Source: Thalassiosira profunda (Eukaryota; Bacillariophyta; Thalassiosirophyceae; Thalassiosirales; Thalassiosiraceae). From it: a DNA stretch of 14,657 bases. Positions 8,060 through 14,657 of this stretch are shown in pieces; position 1 is the first letter of the stretch; the number at the start of each line of letters is the position of its first letter. The position numbers and the translations under genes are program-made. Under the pieces are notes generated by a model. It saw only the letters and a list, made by a program, of their open reading frames with translations. It did no database searches and was not told the origin of the DNA. The DNA is taken from positions 1-14,657 of the forward strand of contig JALLAP010000508.1 of assembly GCA_036939355.1 (NCBI GenBank). Reading direction: 5' to 3'.

Positions 8060-10300
8060 CTACCTCTTCCCCTCCACCTCGCTCGCCGTGTCAAAAAGAG
8101 AATTCTGTCTTACTGGAGTCTCGTCAACCTCTGCAGCAGACTGCCGAATGCAACGCTGCAAGGCGTTCTCATACAGCTCCTCCTCGTTGTCAAGAAGCAT
8201 CCATTTGTGGGTGAACTGGGCCTTCTCTCCCACGTCCACCACTCGCATCCCGATGCCGTTGGTCTCGCCATTGGCCAGTTCCTCGCTGATCTCGCTATTG
8301 AGATTCATACTCAAAGGGCCAGTAACTATCATGTCCATGCCCCACGAGGTCTTCGCCACCACGTTCTGATGGAAGTGCCCCGAGAAGCATGCTGTCACTT
8401 CGTATTGTTTGAAGAGCTTCATCGCTATCTTGCGCTGCTCCAATGGGATTGTAAAGTAGCTGTCCGCAAAACTGGACCCTGGCGGTCCCCATCCCGGAGG
8501 CGCAGCGGAATACGAGGTCAAGTAATCGTCCGCCTCGTCTTCACTCTTCATGAACCACGGAAAGTGGCCGTACACAAAAATGTGCGTGGCATCGTTGTCC
8601 CTAGCGTACTGCAATCTCTCCTCCATCCACTCCAGCTGCTCGTCAAACAGATCCGTCGCGCCAGTGGGGTTGGAGAAGAGGCAGTTATTCAGGCAAAGGT
8701 TGAACGTGCCATTGCACCAGAAGCTGAGATAATCATCGCCGAAGCTGGATGTCCAACGTTTGATCGACGCCCGGGTGGGCTTGTTTCCGACGTCGTGGTT
8801 TCCACAGAGACACACCAGAGCGATATCCGGATTCAGGCCAGCCCATACGCGCTTGAAATCCTTCACCTGCTGCTCGTACACCAAGTTCCGCTCCCAACCA
8901 CTCATGACCTTCTTCCAGCTGGCAATGGCGCCCGAGAAGGAGCTCTCAGTATCGACCAGATCGCCACAGACGACCACGTACTTTGGACGGTCCTTGCCGC
9001 ACATGTCGTTAATCTGCTTCACGCACTTGCGAGAGATTTCGATCTCCTGGGTCCAGTTGGGAAAGTCCACTGCAAAACAAGTATTGTCAGCAATGAATGA
9101 CGCAAAGAAGAAACCAAGTGACTGCAGCCCCAAGCACTCACTTGCAAATCCGTCCATCAGAATGCCAAACTGTGTATCCGCCGCAATGATGAAGCGGTGG
9201 CCGTGGGTCGTGCGTTGCTTCTCGGTGACGCCATCAGCCGTGCCTTTTTGCTCTTTGCATTCCCCACAAGTTATCACAGTGTTCGTCAGCCAGGGGCAGG
9301 CCTCCGGTTGGGCAAACATCTCCGGAGGCTGCGGCATCGTGGGGTACACCAGCGTCCGTTGGTACTGCGAGTTCCCAAACCGATGCGCGTAGAGATGAAA
9401 GCGCCTGGACAAGATCACCTGCTTGAGGTTGTACTTGGGATGGTGCCGCATCGCCTCGTACTCCTCGATGATGCGCGCCAAGTTCGGCTTGCGAACATAT
9501 GACAAATCTTCCAGGTCAATCTCCTTCTTTTCCTCTTCCTCTTCGAGCGCCCCATCTTCGTCAATGGAGCCAATCAATCTATGGTTCATCCTCAAATTGT
9601 ATTCTGCAAACTTGTTTCCCCGGATGCTGTTCCCCCGCGTCATGAGCATGCTGCGGGTGCCCTGCACGCCCAGGACGCCGTCGTCCTTTTGGTCGAGCCG
9701 GGCGCGGACCTTGGCCGTCATCAGCTGGGCCTTCAAGTCCCTAATGTTTTTGCAAGTCTCGCCGGTGCGAGATTTGCAAGTCTCGCCTGTGTCCTGCGGA
9801 GGCGCCGGATGCACAGCTTCTTCCACCATAGTTTCCTCGGCAACTTCCACTTCTTCCCCCGAAACTGCTTCAACTTCTTCTTCCGCCCCCTCCTCTTCCT
9901 CGTCGACCATGCTTAGAGCCTTTTGCATTTGCTCCTTGATACTCAGCCCTCTCGTACTAATTCCCTTCGACACCCTCTTCACTTTGCCACCGATCGCCCC
10001 GCCCACCACCGATGCAGCTCCTCTGGGAGAGCTCCCTAGCCCCAGCGTCGTCCGGATGGCCGTCTGCTCCTTCCGCAGCCCCCGCAACTCCTGCGCGGTC
10101 AGGCGGCACGTGCTCCTATCTTGGAAGGCGCACGCCCCTTTGGCACGTTTCAGACGCTCGTCGGTGATCTGACATTCATCTTCGTCGTACTCGATCTCGC
10201 AGTGCTTGCGAATTTCTTTGTCAGAGGGGAGCTTGGCGTCGGCGCCCAAGTTGCGGACGCAGAGGGTCGACGGGCGGCAGGTGGGGAGGTTGGGGGCCAT
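8060..10300 (-). CDS. Calcineurin-like phosphoesterase of the CPPED1 type with a long N-terminal extension
   Basis: Two exons, 10300-9142 and 9069-8060, give 722 aa. The intron 9070-9141 (gtgagt...ttgcag, 72 nt, phase 1) is stop-free. Removing it restores DGFAM-DFPNWTQEIEIS, which aligns with the WxQEI segment of CPPED1. Metallophosphoesterase motifs appear in order: ADTQFG 374-379 (Gln in place of the usual motif-I His, as in the CPPED1 group), GDLVD 422-426, GNHD 476-479, GHFP 554-557, GHFH 617-620. GDDYLSFW (497-504) is also typical. Family role: a two-metal Ser/Thr protein phosphatase; human CPPED1 acts on Akt. Residues 1-370 are extra compared with the roughly 310-aa animal protein: six cysteines in the first 65 residues, an acidic Glu/Val tract 132-162, a TGETCK repeat 171-184 and a second acidic patch 248-266. 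The metal ligands look intact, so I expect an active enzyme. The substrate is unknown. Confidence 0.88.
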   Translation of the reverse strand: MAPNLPTCRPSTLCVRNLGADAKLPSDKEIRKHCEIEYDEDECQITDERLKRAKGACAFQDRSTCRLTAQELRGLRKEQTAIRTTLGLGSSPRGAASVVGGAIGGKVKRVSKGISTRGLSIKEQMQKALSMVDEEEEGAEEEVEAVSGEEVEVAEETMVEEAVHPAPPQDTGETCKSRTGETCKNIRDLKAQLMTAKVRARLDQKDDGVLGVQGTRSMLMTRGNSIRGNKFAEYNLRMNHRLIGSIDEDGALEEEEEKKEIDLEDLSYVRKPNLARIIEEYEAMRHHPKYNLKQVILSRRFHLYAHRFGNSQYQRTLVYPTMPQPPEMFAQPEACPWLTNTVITCGECKEQKGTADGVTEKQRTTHGHRFIIAADTQFGILMDGFASECLGLQSLGFFFASFIADNTCFAVDFPNWTQEIEISRKCVKQINDMCGKDRPKYVVVCGDLVDTESSFSGAIASWKKVMSGWERNLVYEQQVKDFKRVWAGLNPDIALVCLCGNHDVGNKPTRASIKRWTSSFGDDYLSFWCNGTFNLCLNNCLFSNPTGATDLFDEQLEWMEERLQYARDNDATHIFVYGHFPWFMKSEDEADDYLTSYSAAPPGWGPPGSSFADSYFTIPLEQRKIAMKLFKQYEVTACFSGHFHQNVVAKTSWGMDMIVTGPLSMNLNSEISEELANGETNGIGMRVVDVGEKAQFTHKWMLLDNEEELYENALQRCIRQSAAEVDETPVRQNSLFDTASEVEGKR
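9070..9141 (-). other. Intron of the phosphatase gene (72 nt, stop-free)
   Basis: Donor gtgagt and acceptor ttgttttgcag, phase 1 (A joined to TG gives Met387). The length is a multiple of three without a stop. Retention would insert 24 residues between the first metal motif and the WTQEI helix, probably inactivating the enzyme. Confidence 0.82.
9749..9787 (-). repeat. 15-nt direct repeat in the phosphatase N-terminal region
   Basis: tttgcaagtctcgcc occurs at 9749-9763 and 9773-9787, 24 bp apart. It encodes two TGETCK blocks and adds two cysteines to the extension. Confidence 0.75.
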
Positions 10301-10596
10301 ATTAGATATTTATGATGGCTGAACTAAACCGGCGGCTAGTACTAGCTTCGGCGGGGTCCGGACAAGCGTAGAATGGGATTGTGGCGGCGGTGCAGGTGGG
10401 GACGCGGCTGTTATGAGCGGGCAGTTTCATTGTGAGAACCACGCACTTTTTGTGCACATGCATGCACAAAACAGACGACAGCCACAAGCTTCAAGAGTGC
10501 AAGCTTCGTTGTTTGCTCCACCACTCAATTTTTCATTTTGCTCATTTCCCTTTTCCCTCCTCCTCCCAGCCGGCGCCTCCTCCTCGCCTTCCAGCG
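10301..10596. promoter_or_regulatory. Divergent promoter region of the phosphatase and Lto1 genes
   Basis: 296 bp separate the two start codons, which point away from each other, so both promoters and 5' UTRs lie here. It holds a 9-bp-arm inverted repeat at 10448-10471, an AT-rich ATAAATAT stretch close to the phosphatase ATG, and a pyrimidine-rich 5' leader (10515-10590) before the Lto1 ATG. Exact transcription starts cannot be seen. Confidence 0.5.
10448..10471. repeat. Inverted repeat (9-bp arms, 6-bp spacer) with CATGCA core
   Basis: Arms 10448-10456 and 10463-10471 (ttttgtgca / tgcacaaaa) flank catgca. It lies roughly midway between the two divergent genes and could bind a dimeric regulator acting on both. 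The core also resembles the plant RY element, though that comparison may not apply in this lineage. Confidence 0.5.
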
Positions 10597-11562
10597 ATGG
10601 CAGCAGCGGCAGGCCAACCCGCTCAAGCCGACGCCCCGCCGGCGGCGGAATGGGACGACGCCCTCCTCTTCGAGGTGGCCGTCGACCCCTTCCAAAAAAT
10701 AGCCGCGTCCGGGAAGGCCGACGGCCGCTCCGCCGGCCGCCGCGACGGCTACCGGGACGGCGTCGCCCTCGGCCGGTCGAAGGGGTGGGAGCTCGGGTTG
10801 GAGCTGGGATATATGCGCAGCTTTGCGGGGGAAATATTGGAGGGGTGCGATAGAAGGCAGGGCGGGGAACGGGAGGTTGCGGCGTCGTCCACATCAGATG
10901 CATCCACATCACATGCATCCACATCACATGCATCCACATCACATGCAAGGACGAGTAGTCACCGGTTGGAGCGGTGCCTCACTTTGGCACGCGATATTGT
11001 GAGACTGGTGGATCAATTTCCGGATCCGGACGCGCTTCTATCGCAAATCGATACTGACGGATCGGAAAACACCAATGTCAGCGACGGAGTTTGCAAATCA
11101 GTGGCATCAATATCGATGGGTGATGGCGGAGATGATACAGCAACACATCACAATCAATGCTCAGCAAAATCCTCGGGCGGGAGTTGTTGCAACGATGCAG
11201 ACGACGGTGCATCAAACGATGGGTTGAGTCTCCAGAAAGACAGTGAAACAGCAAGGTCCAACCCGGCGGTGCAATTGGACGTCTCTGCATCGATGGAACG
11301 AATACGCGCCAAGTTCAAGCTGCTCTGCGTGCTATTGAAGACCGGGCAATCGTTCGAGCTGAAGAAAATACTGGATCTGGGGAAGAAGACGGTGACTGGT
11401 GGCGACGAAGGGCCCATCATTGCAACTGCAATTCAACCGCAAAACGAGACGGAATTCGCTAGAGATGCAAAGCAGAGAAATGTAAGTAATGCGGAAGCAA
11501 ATGCAGAAGAGCGGGTCGATCGAACAGGGACAGTGTCCAACGCAGTTGAAAGCGATTGGTAG
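10597..11562 (+). CDS. LTO1: Lto1 homologue (deca-GX3 adaptor for Fe-S insertion into ABCE1/Rli1)
   Basis: 321 aa from the ATG at 10597 (cagcgATGG); an in-frame ATG at 10432 would add an implausible His/Cys/Pro-rich leader. Residues 43-71 have glycines at every fourth position (43, 47, 51, 55, 59, 63, 67, 71) followed by YMRSF, the defining deca-GX3 pattern of Yae1/Lto1. The family's second half is split: a helix LERCLTLARDIVRLVDQFPDPD (124-145) and MERIRAKFKLLCVLL (233-247) match the KFP and IRGKFKQFC segments of human LTO1. Between them lie about 80 low-complexity residues (152-232). Lto1 with Yae1 bridges ABCE1 to the cytosolic Fe-S targeting complex. The protein ends in SDW, matching the conserved terminal Trp that Lto1 uses for that contact. 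At 321 aa it is over twice the roughly 137 aa of the human protein, owing to this insertion, an STSHA repeat and a C-terminal tail. Confidence 0.88.
   Translation: MAAAAGQPAQADAPPAAEWDDALLFEVAVDPFQKIAASGKADGRSAGRRDGYRDGVALGRSKGWELGLELGYMRSFAGEILEGCDRRQGGEREVAASSTSDASTSHASTSHASTSHARTSSHRLERCLTLARDIVRLVDQFPDPDALLSQIDTDGSENTNVSDGVCKSVASISMGDGGDDTATHHNQCSAKSSGGSCCNDADDGASNDGLSLQKDSETARSNPAVQLDVSASMERIRAKFKLLCVLLKTGQSFELKKILDLGKKTVTGGDEGPIIATAIQPQNETEFARDAKQRNVSNAEANAEERVDRTGTVSNAVESDW
10888..10947 (+). repeat. 15-bp minisatellite, four units, within LTO1
   Basis: Four tandem copies of tccacatcacatgca (the first with one change, cag for cac) encode STSDA and then three STSHA. The repeat is in frame and lies just after the GX3 helix, so length changes would not shift the frame. 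Confidence 0.9.
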
Positions 11563-11668
11563 CGCTTGCCGAACATGCTAGCCCTTCTTTTACGAATCGT
11601 TCAGTTTGTAATGAACATATTGCACACTCATTTATTACACTTCTTTCGACTAATTCTCATTGACTCCA
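11563..11668. other. Convergent 3' region of LTO1 and the small secreted protein gene
   Basis: 106 bp separate the two stop codons. The region is AT-rich and has to serve both 3' UTRs. Confidence 0.5.
11631..11636 (-). terminator. Polyadenylation-signal-like AATAAA for the small secreted protein gene
   Basis: AATAAA on the minus strand, 33 to 38 nt beyond the stop codon at 11669. Position and sequence fit a canonical poly(A) signal, but use of this hexamer in this lineage is not established from the window. Confidence 0.45.
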
Positions 11669-12133
11669 TCACCAGTGATAGTAGATGTAGTCGTTGTAGA
11701 TTGCACTCGTAGTGAGTTTGTGTGTGTTCTCGACAGCGTAGCCCTGCATCAAGCGCTTCAGCTCGGTTTGAGACCGGAGAATATCGCGCGTCTTCTGATG
11801 ATCGCGCCCTTTCAACATAGATATTTCGCTGCCAGCCTGCAACTGTTCGAGCTCTGCGTGCGTATCGGGGTGGGCATTGCAAATCAGTGAGAACACTTCA
11901 TCCGTAGGTCTATGAGTAGCAGATATCGCCGATCTACCAAACGGTTGCCACTCACCGTCGGCCAGCGACTCCATCTCGCCAATATCACAGAGATCGTAGA
12001 ACGCCGCGCACTCCTCGGCGCGTTCGATCCGCTCCTCGTGGAGACTGTTCACGTTCTTGTAGGGGGTTGGCGCCGCGTGCTGGAAGGAGAGGGCGGCGCC
12101 GGGGAGCGCGGCGAGGATGGGAAGCCACTTCAT
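11669..12133 (-). CDS. Small secreted protein, family not recognised
   Basis: Begins with a signal peptide: MKW, a hydrophobic LPILAALPGAALSF core and a likely cleavage after an Ala near residues 15-20. A probable intron 11854-11955 (gtgagt...cacgcag, 102 nt, phase 1) separates CDIGEMESLAD from ELEQLQAGSEI. Splicing gives exons 12133-11956 and 11853-11669, 120 aa. Because the intron is a multiple of three and stop-free, the unspliced frame (154 aa) is also open. The spliced form is favoured because it yields a continuous charged helix (MESLADELEQLQ). The mature part is acidic, has two or three cysteines (AEECAAFYDLC) and ends in an aromatic NDYIYYHW. No known domain. It is convergent with LTO1 and divergent from the ankyrin kinase gene. 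Secretory targeting is well supported; function is unknown. Confidence 0.65.
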   Translation of the reverse strand: MKWLPILAALPGAALSFQHAAPTPYKNVNSLHEERIERAEECAAFYDLCDIGEMESLADGEWQPFGRSAISATHRPTDEVFSLICNAHPDTHAELEQLQAGSEISMLKGRDHQKTRDILRSQTELKRLMQGYAVENTHKLTTSAIYNDYIYYHW

Positions 12134-12847
12134 GATGAGTATGAGTGTCGGTATTGCGAATGGGTGATGGATGTTGCGTTCGGGTGCGTCGAAGATTTAT
12201 GAGGGGGTACCTAGGGAGAGGCAAACAACACGCACGAGCTTGCTTGACGCAATCGATTGTGCCAGCGAAAGAAGAACGCAACAGGCACATTCACTGCCTG
12301 CACCGAAACTTCAGTGACACCTTGACACCAAACATCAAGTTGGTATGTTAGCTTGCCCCCTTCTCTGAGCGTTATGCCTCTTCGGGGGCACGGTCCACAC
12401 CGAGGGCAGCACAAGGACCCTCCACCTAGAGATCCGCGCCGACCACCCCTTGACGACGCCCCCCCTCCAGGAGGTCGCCATCGCAACGTGTGGGCAGTAC
12501 AACGGGGTGCGTTGGTCGAAGCCAAGAAGTTGCGAACAGGTTGAGGGAAATGAAGAAGCCGGCTCCTTCGCAGCCGCGTCGTTCATTTCTGCTGCTGCTT
12601 GTCGTAATGAAATTGCATGAAGCTCCCGCCACAAACAATACTGATACCTTTGTAGATTGTGAGATTGAGACAGTCCGCTTCGCATCTTTTTTGTTCCTCT
12701 TGCTTCTCCGCACTCTCCGCTCAAAACCCGAGCTCGCTCACCCCCCCTCTCACCCGACGGACACGCGCGACCTCGAACGAACGCCGCGAGGTTTGCAAAA
12801 TCAACCACGTCCCCGCCCCGCGGAGAGAAGGAGAAGCGGCATGCTGC
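12134..12847. other. Divergent upstream region of the secreted-protein and ankyrin-kinase genes
   Basis: Contains both promoters and probably a long 5' UTR or an undetected first exon of the ankyrin kinase gene. A minus-strand CATAAAT lies about 65 bp before the secreted-protein ATG and could be a TATA-like element. The plus-strand frame of the kinase gene is open from 12656 (after a TAG at 12653) but 12656-12847 reads as low-quality Pro/Arg/Ser sequence. A cttttgtag at about 12647-12655 could be a splice acceptor. Open frames such as 12335-12808 (minus) show no domain. No RNA gene seen. Confidence 0.45.
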
Positions 12848-14657
12848 ATGCCTCCGAAGGCGAAGCCATCAAGCCGCGACGAAAGCGCTGTCCACAATAT
12901 CGAGCTTGACTGTTTGTGCATAACTTGTGATAATCCCCAAAAGAGCTGTCTCCTCCGCATGACGCTCAACCACCAAGCGACCATGGAATCGGCCTCGACG
13001 GCGGGATGCAGCGCCGCCACGGCCACAACGACGGCGGCGTCGCTCCCCTCCTCGCACTCGAACGGCAGCCTGACACAACTCGTCAACCGGACGTCCAATC
13101 CCATAATATCAACGGAGGACGACGCCTCCGCCGACGACGGCCTGAAGGCCCTCGAGGACCACCTGAAAGCCGACCAGGAGGTGTTCCACGAGACCATCCG
13201 CCGCGCCAGCTTCACCGATCAATCGCCCCCGGCCTCGAATGCGGCGTCCTTTACCGGGGGATCGGTCCAGAATAACATTGTGGCGGTTCAGGAGTTGGTT
13301 CAGAGTGTTGCGCCCGCCGTCCATTTTGACACGTCCAACGTTGCCGCGGTCGACAATGGAGGGATGGCCGCGGCCGATGGGGGCAACCCCAGGAAACTGT
13401 CGCCCATGTCCTCCCGCGTCTCCCCTGCCGACCAATTGCAATTGCAAACAAACAGCAGTGGGGATTTGGACCTGAGCATCGACCGGCCCATCAGCCCTCG
13501 CGCCCGATCCGGATCCTCCCCCAAAGTGGGAGTGACGAGCAGCCCGTCCGACGCGTCATTCGACCTCGACCCGTCCCGCCACGTGCGAAAAAAGGGGACG
13601 GGCTACCTGGCCTCCCAGGCCAGCCTCCTGACTCCTACGGACGAATTTGCCTCGGGGTGCACCTTATTGCAATTGTGCGCCATCGGGAACCTGCAGGCCG
13701 TGCAGGACTACGTGCACGGGAACTTCGGCAACGTGAATTTTCGGGATTACGACCGCCGCACGGCGCTGCACGTCGCCGCCTCCGAGGGCCACCTCGACGT
13801 TGTGATCTACCTGGTGCACAAGGGGGCGAACGTCAATCGGTCGGACCGGTGGGGCGGGAGCCCGCTGGACGACGCGCACCGCCATAGGCACGCCGACGTG
13901 GCCAAGTATTTGCGGTCGAAGGGGGGAAAGACAGGGAGTTTGAACACCACGGCCAACCTGATCGCGGCGGCGGCGGCCGGGGACATCGAGGAGGTCATGA
14001 TGCTTTGCGCCCCGGAAAACGTCGACCAGAAGGCGCTGGATCTGAGCGGCAGCATGGCCCGGGGTCTGGGCAAGAAGCCGAGCGGGGAGAAAACGATGTC
14101 AGAGCGCTCAGCCATGGACAGGAGCTCGAGCCGCAGTCGGAGGGGCCTCGCCGGGAAGGGCACCGAAGACTATTGGAATTGGGCGCCAAGTCCCAAAAAC
14201 GCCGGGCACCGCAAGCAGGCGTCGATGGACATCAGCGAGCCCGCCCTCGCGCCGAATAATGCGATCGACATCAACAAGGGCGATTACGATTCCCGTACGG
14301 CCCTCCATTTGGCCGCGGGGGAGGGGCATTTGGACGTGGTCAAGTACCTGTGCAAGCGGGGCGCGAATGTTAATGCTGAGGATCGATGGGGAGGAAAACC
14401 ACTCGACGACGCCCTGCAGAAGGGCAACGAGGAAGTGGCGAAAGTATTGAAAAAGTACGGGGCCATGGACACGGAGTCGCTTAACTTGCACCGCACCAGT
14501 GACGTCCTGAGCTCGTCTGTGGACGTGGCCCTTTCGGCGACTGAGGACGAGAACATGCGCGTCGACTTCGCCGAATTGGAGATGATCGAGCGCATCGGAA
14601 CGGGGGCCTTCGGAGAAATCTACAAGTGCCGATGGCGCGGCATCCTCGTCGCGGCCA
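12848..14657 (+). CDS. Ankyrin-repeat tyrosine-kinase-like (TKL) protein kinase, 3' end cut by the window
   Basis: One frame is open to the last base (603 codons visible). The most upstream in-frame ATG is 12848; those at 12959 and 12983 are alternatives, and 12983 has the best context (gcgaccATGG). From 12848 the N-terminus has a C-x-C-x2-C-x6-C cluster (residues 22-34) that could bind zinc. Residues 46-270 are Ser/Pro-rich and probably disordered. Two ankyrin blocks follow, at about 271-360 and 395-540. Each contains the same cassette: DYDxRTALHxAAxEGHLDVVxYL, GANVN, DRWGGxPLDDA. The second block is interrupted by a Ser/Arg-rich insertion (about 415-470) with RKQAS- and RRG-type sites. The kinase domain starts near 575 with the glycine loop IGTGAFGEIYK and WRG, and is cut just before the VAIK-type lysine. 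The ankyrin-then-TKL order resembles plant integrin-linked-kinase-like (ILK) proteins. Likely a cytosolic signalling kinase; the catalytic residues are outside the window. Confidence 0.88.
   Translation, partial: MPPKAKPSSRDESAVHNIELDCLCITCDNPQKSCLLRMTLNHQATMESASTAGCSAATATTTAASLPSSHSNGSLTQLVNRTSNPIISTEDDASADDGLKALEDHLKADQEVFHETIRRASFTDQSPPASNAASFTGGSVQNNIVAVQELVQSVAPAVHFDTSNVAAVDNGGMAAADGGNPRKLSPMSSRVSPADQLQLQTNSSGDLDLSIDRPISPRARSGSSPKVGVTSSPSDASFDLDPSRHVRKKGTGYLASQASLLTPTDEFASGCTLLQLCAIGNLQAVQDYVHGNFGNVNFRDYDRRTALHVAASEGHLDVVIYLVHKGANVNRSDRWGGSPLDDAHRHRHADVAKYLRSKGGKTGSLNTTANLIAAAAAGDIEEVMMLCAPENVDQKALDLSGSMARGLGKKPSGEKTMSERSAMDRSSSRSRRGLAGKGTEDYWNWAPSPKNAGHRKQASMDISEPALAPNNAIDINKGDYDSRTALHLAAGEGHLDVVKYLCKRGANVNAEDRWGGKPLDDALQKGNEEVAKVLKKYGAMDTESLNLHRTSDVLSSSVDVALSATEDENMRVDFAELEMIERIGTGAFGEIYKCRWRGILVAA

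Noticed and set aside
7584..8094. Minus-strand frames in the 7489-8059 gap
   Set aside because: Pro/Leu/Ser-rich translations of a purine/pyrimidine-biased stretch, no recognisable family; treated as promoter and UTR.
8207..9100. Plus-strand 297-aa frame opposite the phosphatase
   Set aside because: Antisense shadow of a clearly assigned phosphoesterase domain, running across its intron.
10432..10596. N-terminal extension of LTO1 from the ATG at 10432
   Set aside because: It reads as a His/Cys/Phe/Pro-rich leader with no family similarity and overlaps the pyrimidine-rich 5' leader; the ATG at 10597 has a G at +4 and lies close to the Lto1 domain.
12335..12808. Minus-strand 157-aa frame and plus-strand 139-aa frame at 12490-12909
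   Set aside because: Both have Arg/Trp/Ser-rich composition without domain or good start, and lie in the upstream region of two better-supported genes.
1..14657. CRISPR arrays, tRNA or rRNA genes, transposon ends
   Set aside because: Repeats present are in-frame protein repeats or short palindromes; I saw no cloverleaf with an intact T-loop consensus, no spaced repeat array and no transposase or long terminal repeat.

Overview
This window looks like nuclear DNA of a unicellular eukaryote, most likely a stramenopile alga (diatom or relative). The genes are moderately GC-rich and densely packed on both strands. I could define eight short GT-AG introns of 68 to 102 nt. The families are eukaryotic: PHD finger, Tudor-like barrel, a GNAT acetyltransferase, a Lto1 adaptor, a CPPED1-type phosphatase and an ankyrin/TKL kinase. 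The C-terminal cysteine motif of the first gene and the helicase-associated (HA)-like domain are types I associate with diatoms and other stramenopiles. The organism assignment is inference. I found no prokaryotic genes, tRNA, rRNA, CRISPR array or transposase.

Layout: (1) 3-299 (+), C-terminal end of a cysteine-motif protein cut by the window edge. (2) 749-1402 (+), an unrecognised 217-aa protein with nuclear localisation signals. (3) 1420-7488 (-), the main object. Two long open frames and several short ones join through six phase-matched introns into one gene of about 1874 aa. It encodes a coiled-coil N-terminus, a PHD finger, a Tudor-like barrel, a GNAT acetyltransferase, an acidic linker, three tandem AP2-like modules, an HA-like domain and a basic tail. 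(4) 8060-10300 (-), a calcineurin-like phosphoesterase of the CPPED1 type with one intron and a 370-aa N-terminal extension. (5) 10597-11562 (+), an Lto1 homologue with eight regularly spaced GX3 glycines, a large low-complexity insertion and a C-terminal SDW. (6) 11669-12133 (-), a small secreted protein with one likely intron. (7) 12848 to the window end (+), an ankyrin-repeat tyrosine-kinase-like protein kinase cut at the start of its kinase domain.

Nothing suggests an operon or a shared pathway. Genes 2 and 3 converge with 17 bp between their stop codons. Genes 4 and 5 diverge from a 296-bp region holding a near-palindrome. Genes 5 and 6 converge; genes 6 and 7 diverge. The most notable item is gene 3, which would be a single-polypeptide chromatin reader (PHD, Tudor), writer (GNAT) and putative DNA binder (AP2-like, HA-like). 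All intron calls come from splice consensus, reading phase and domain continuity, without transcript data.
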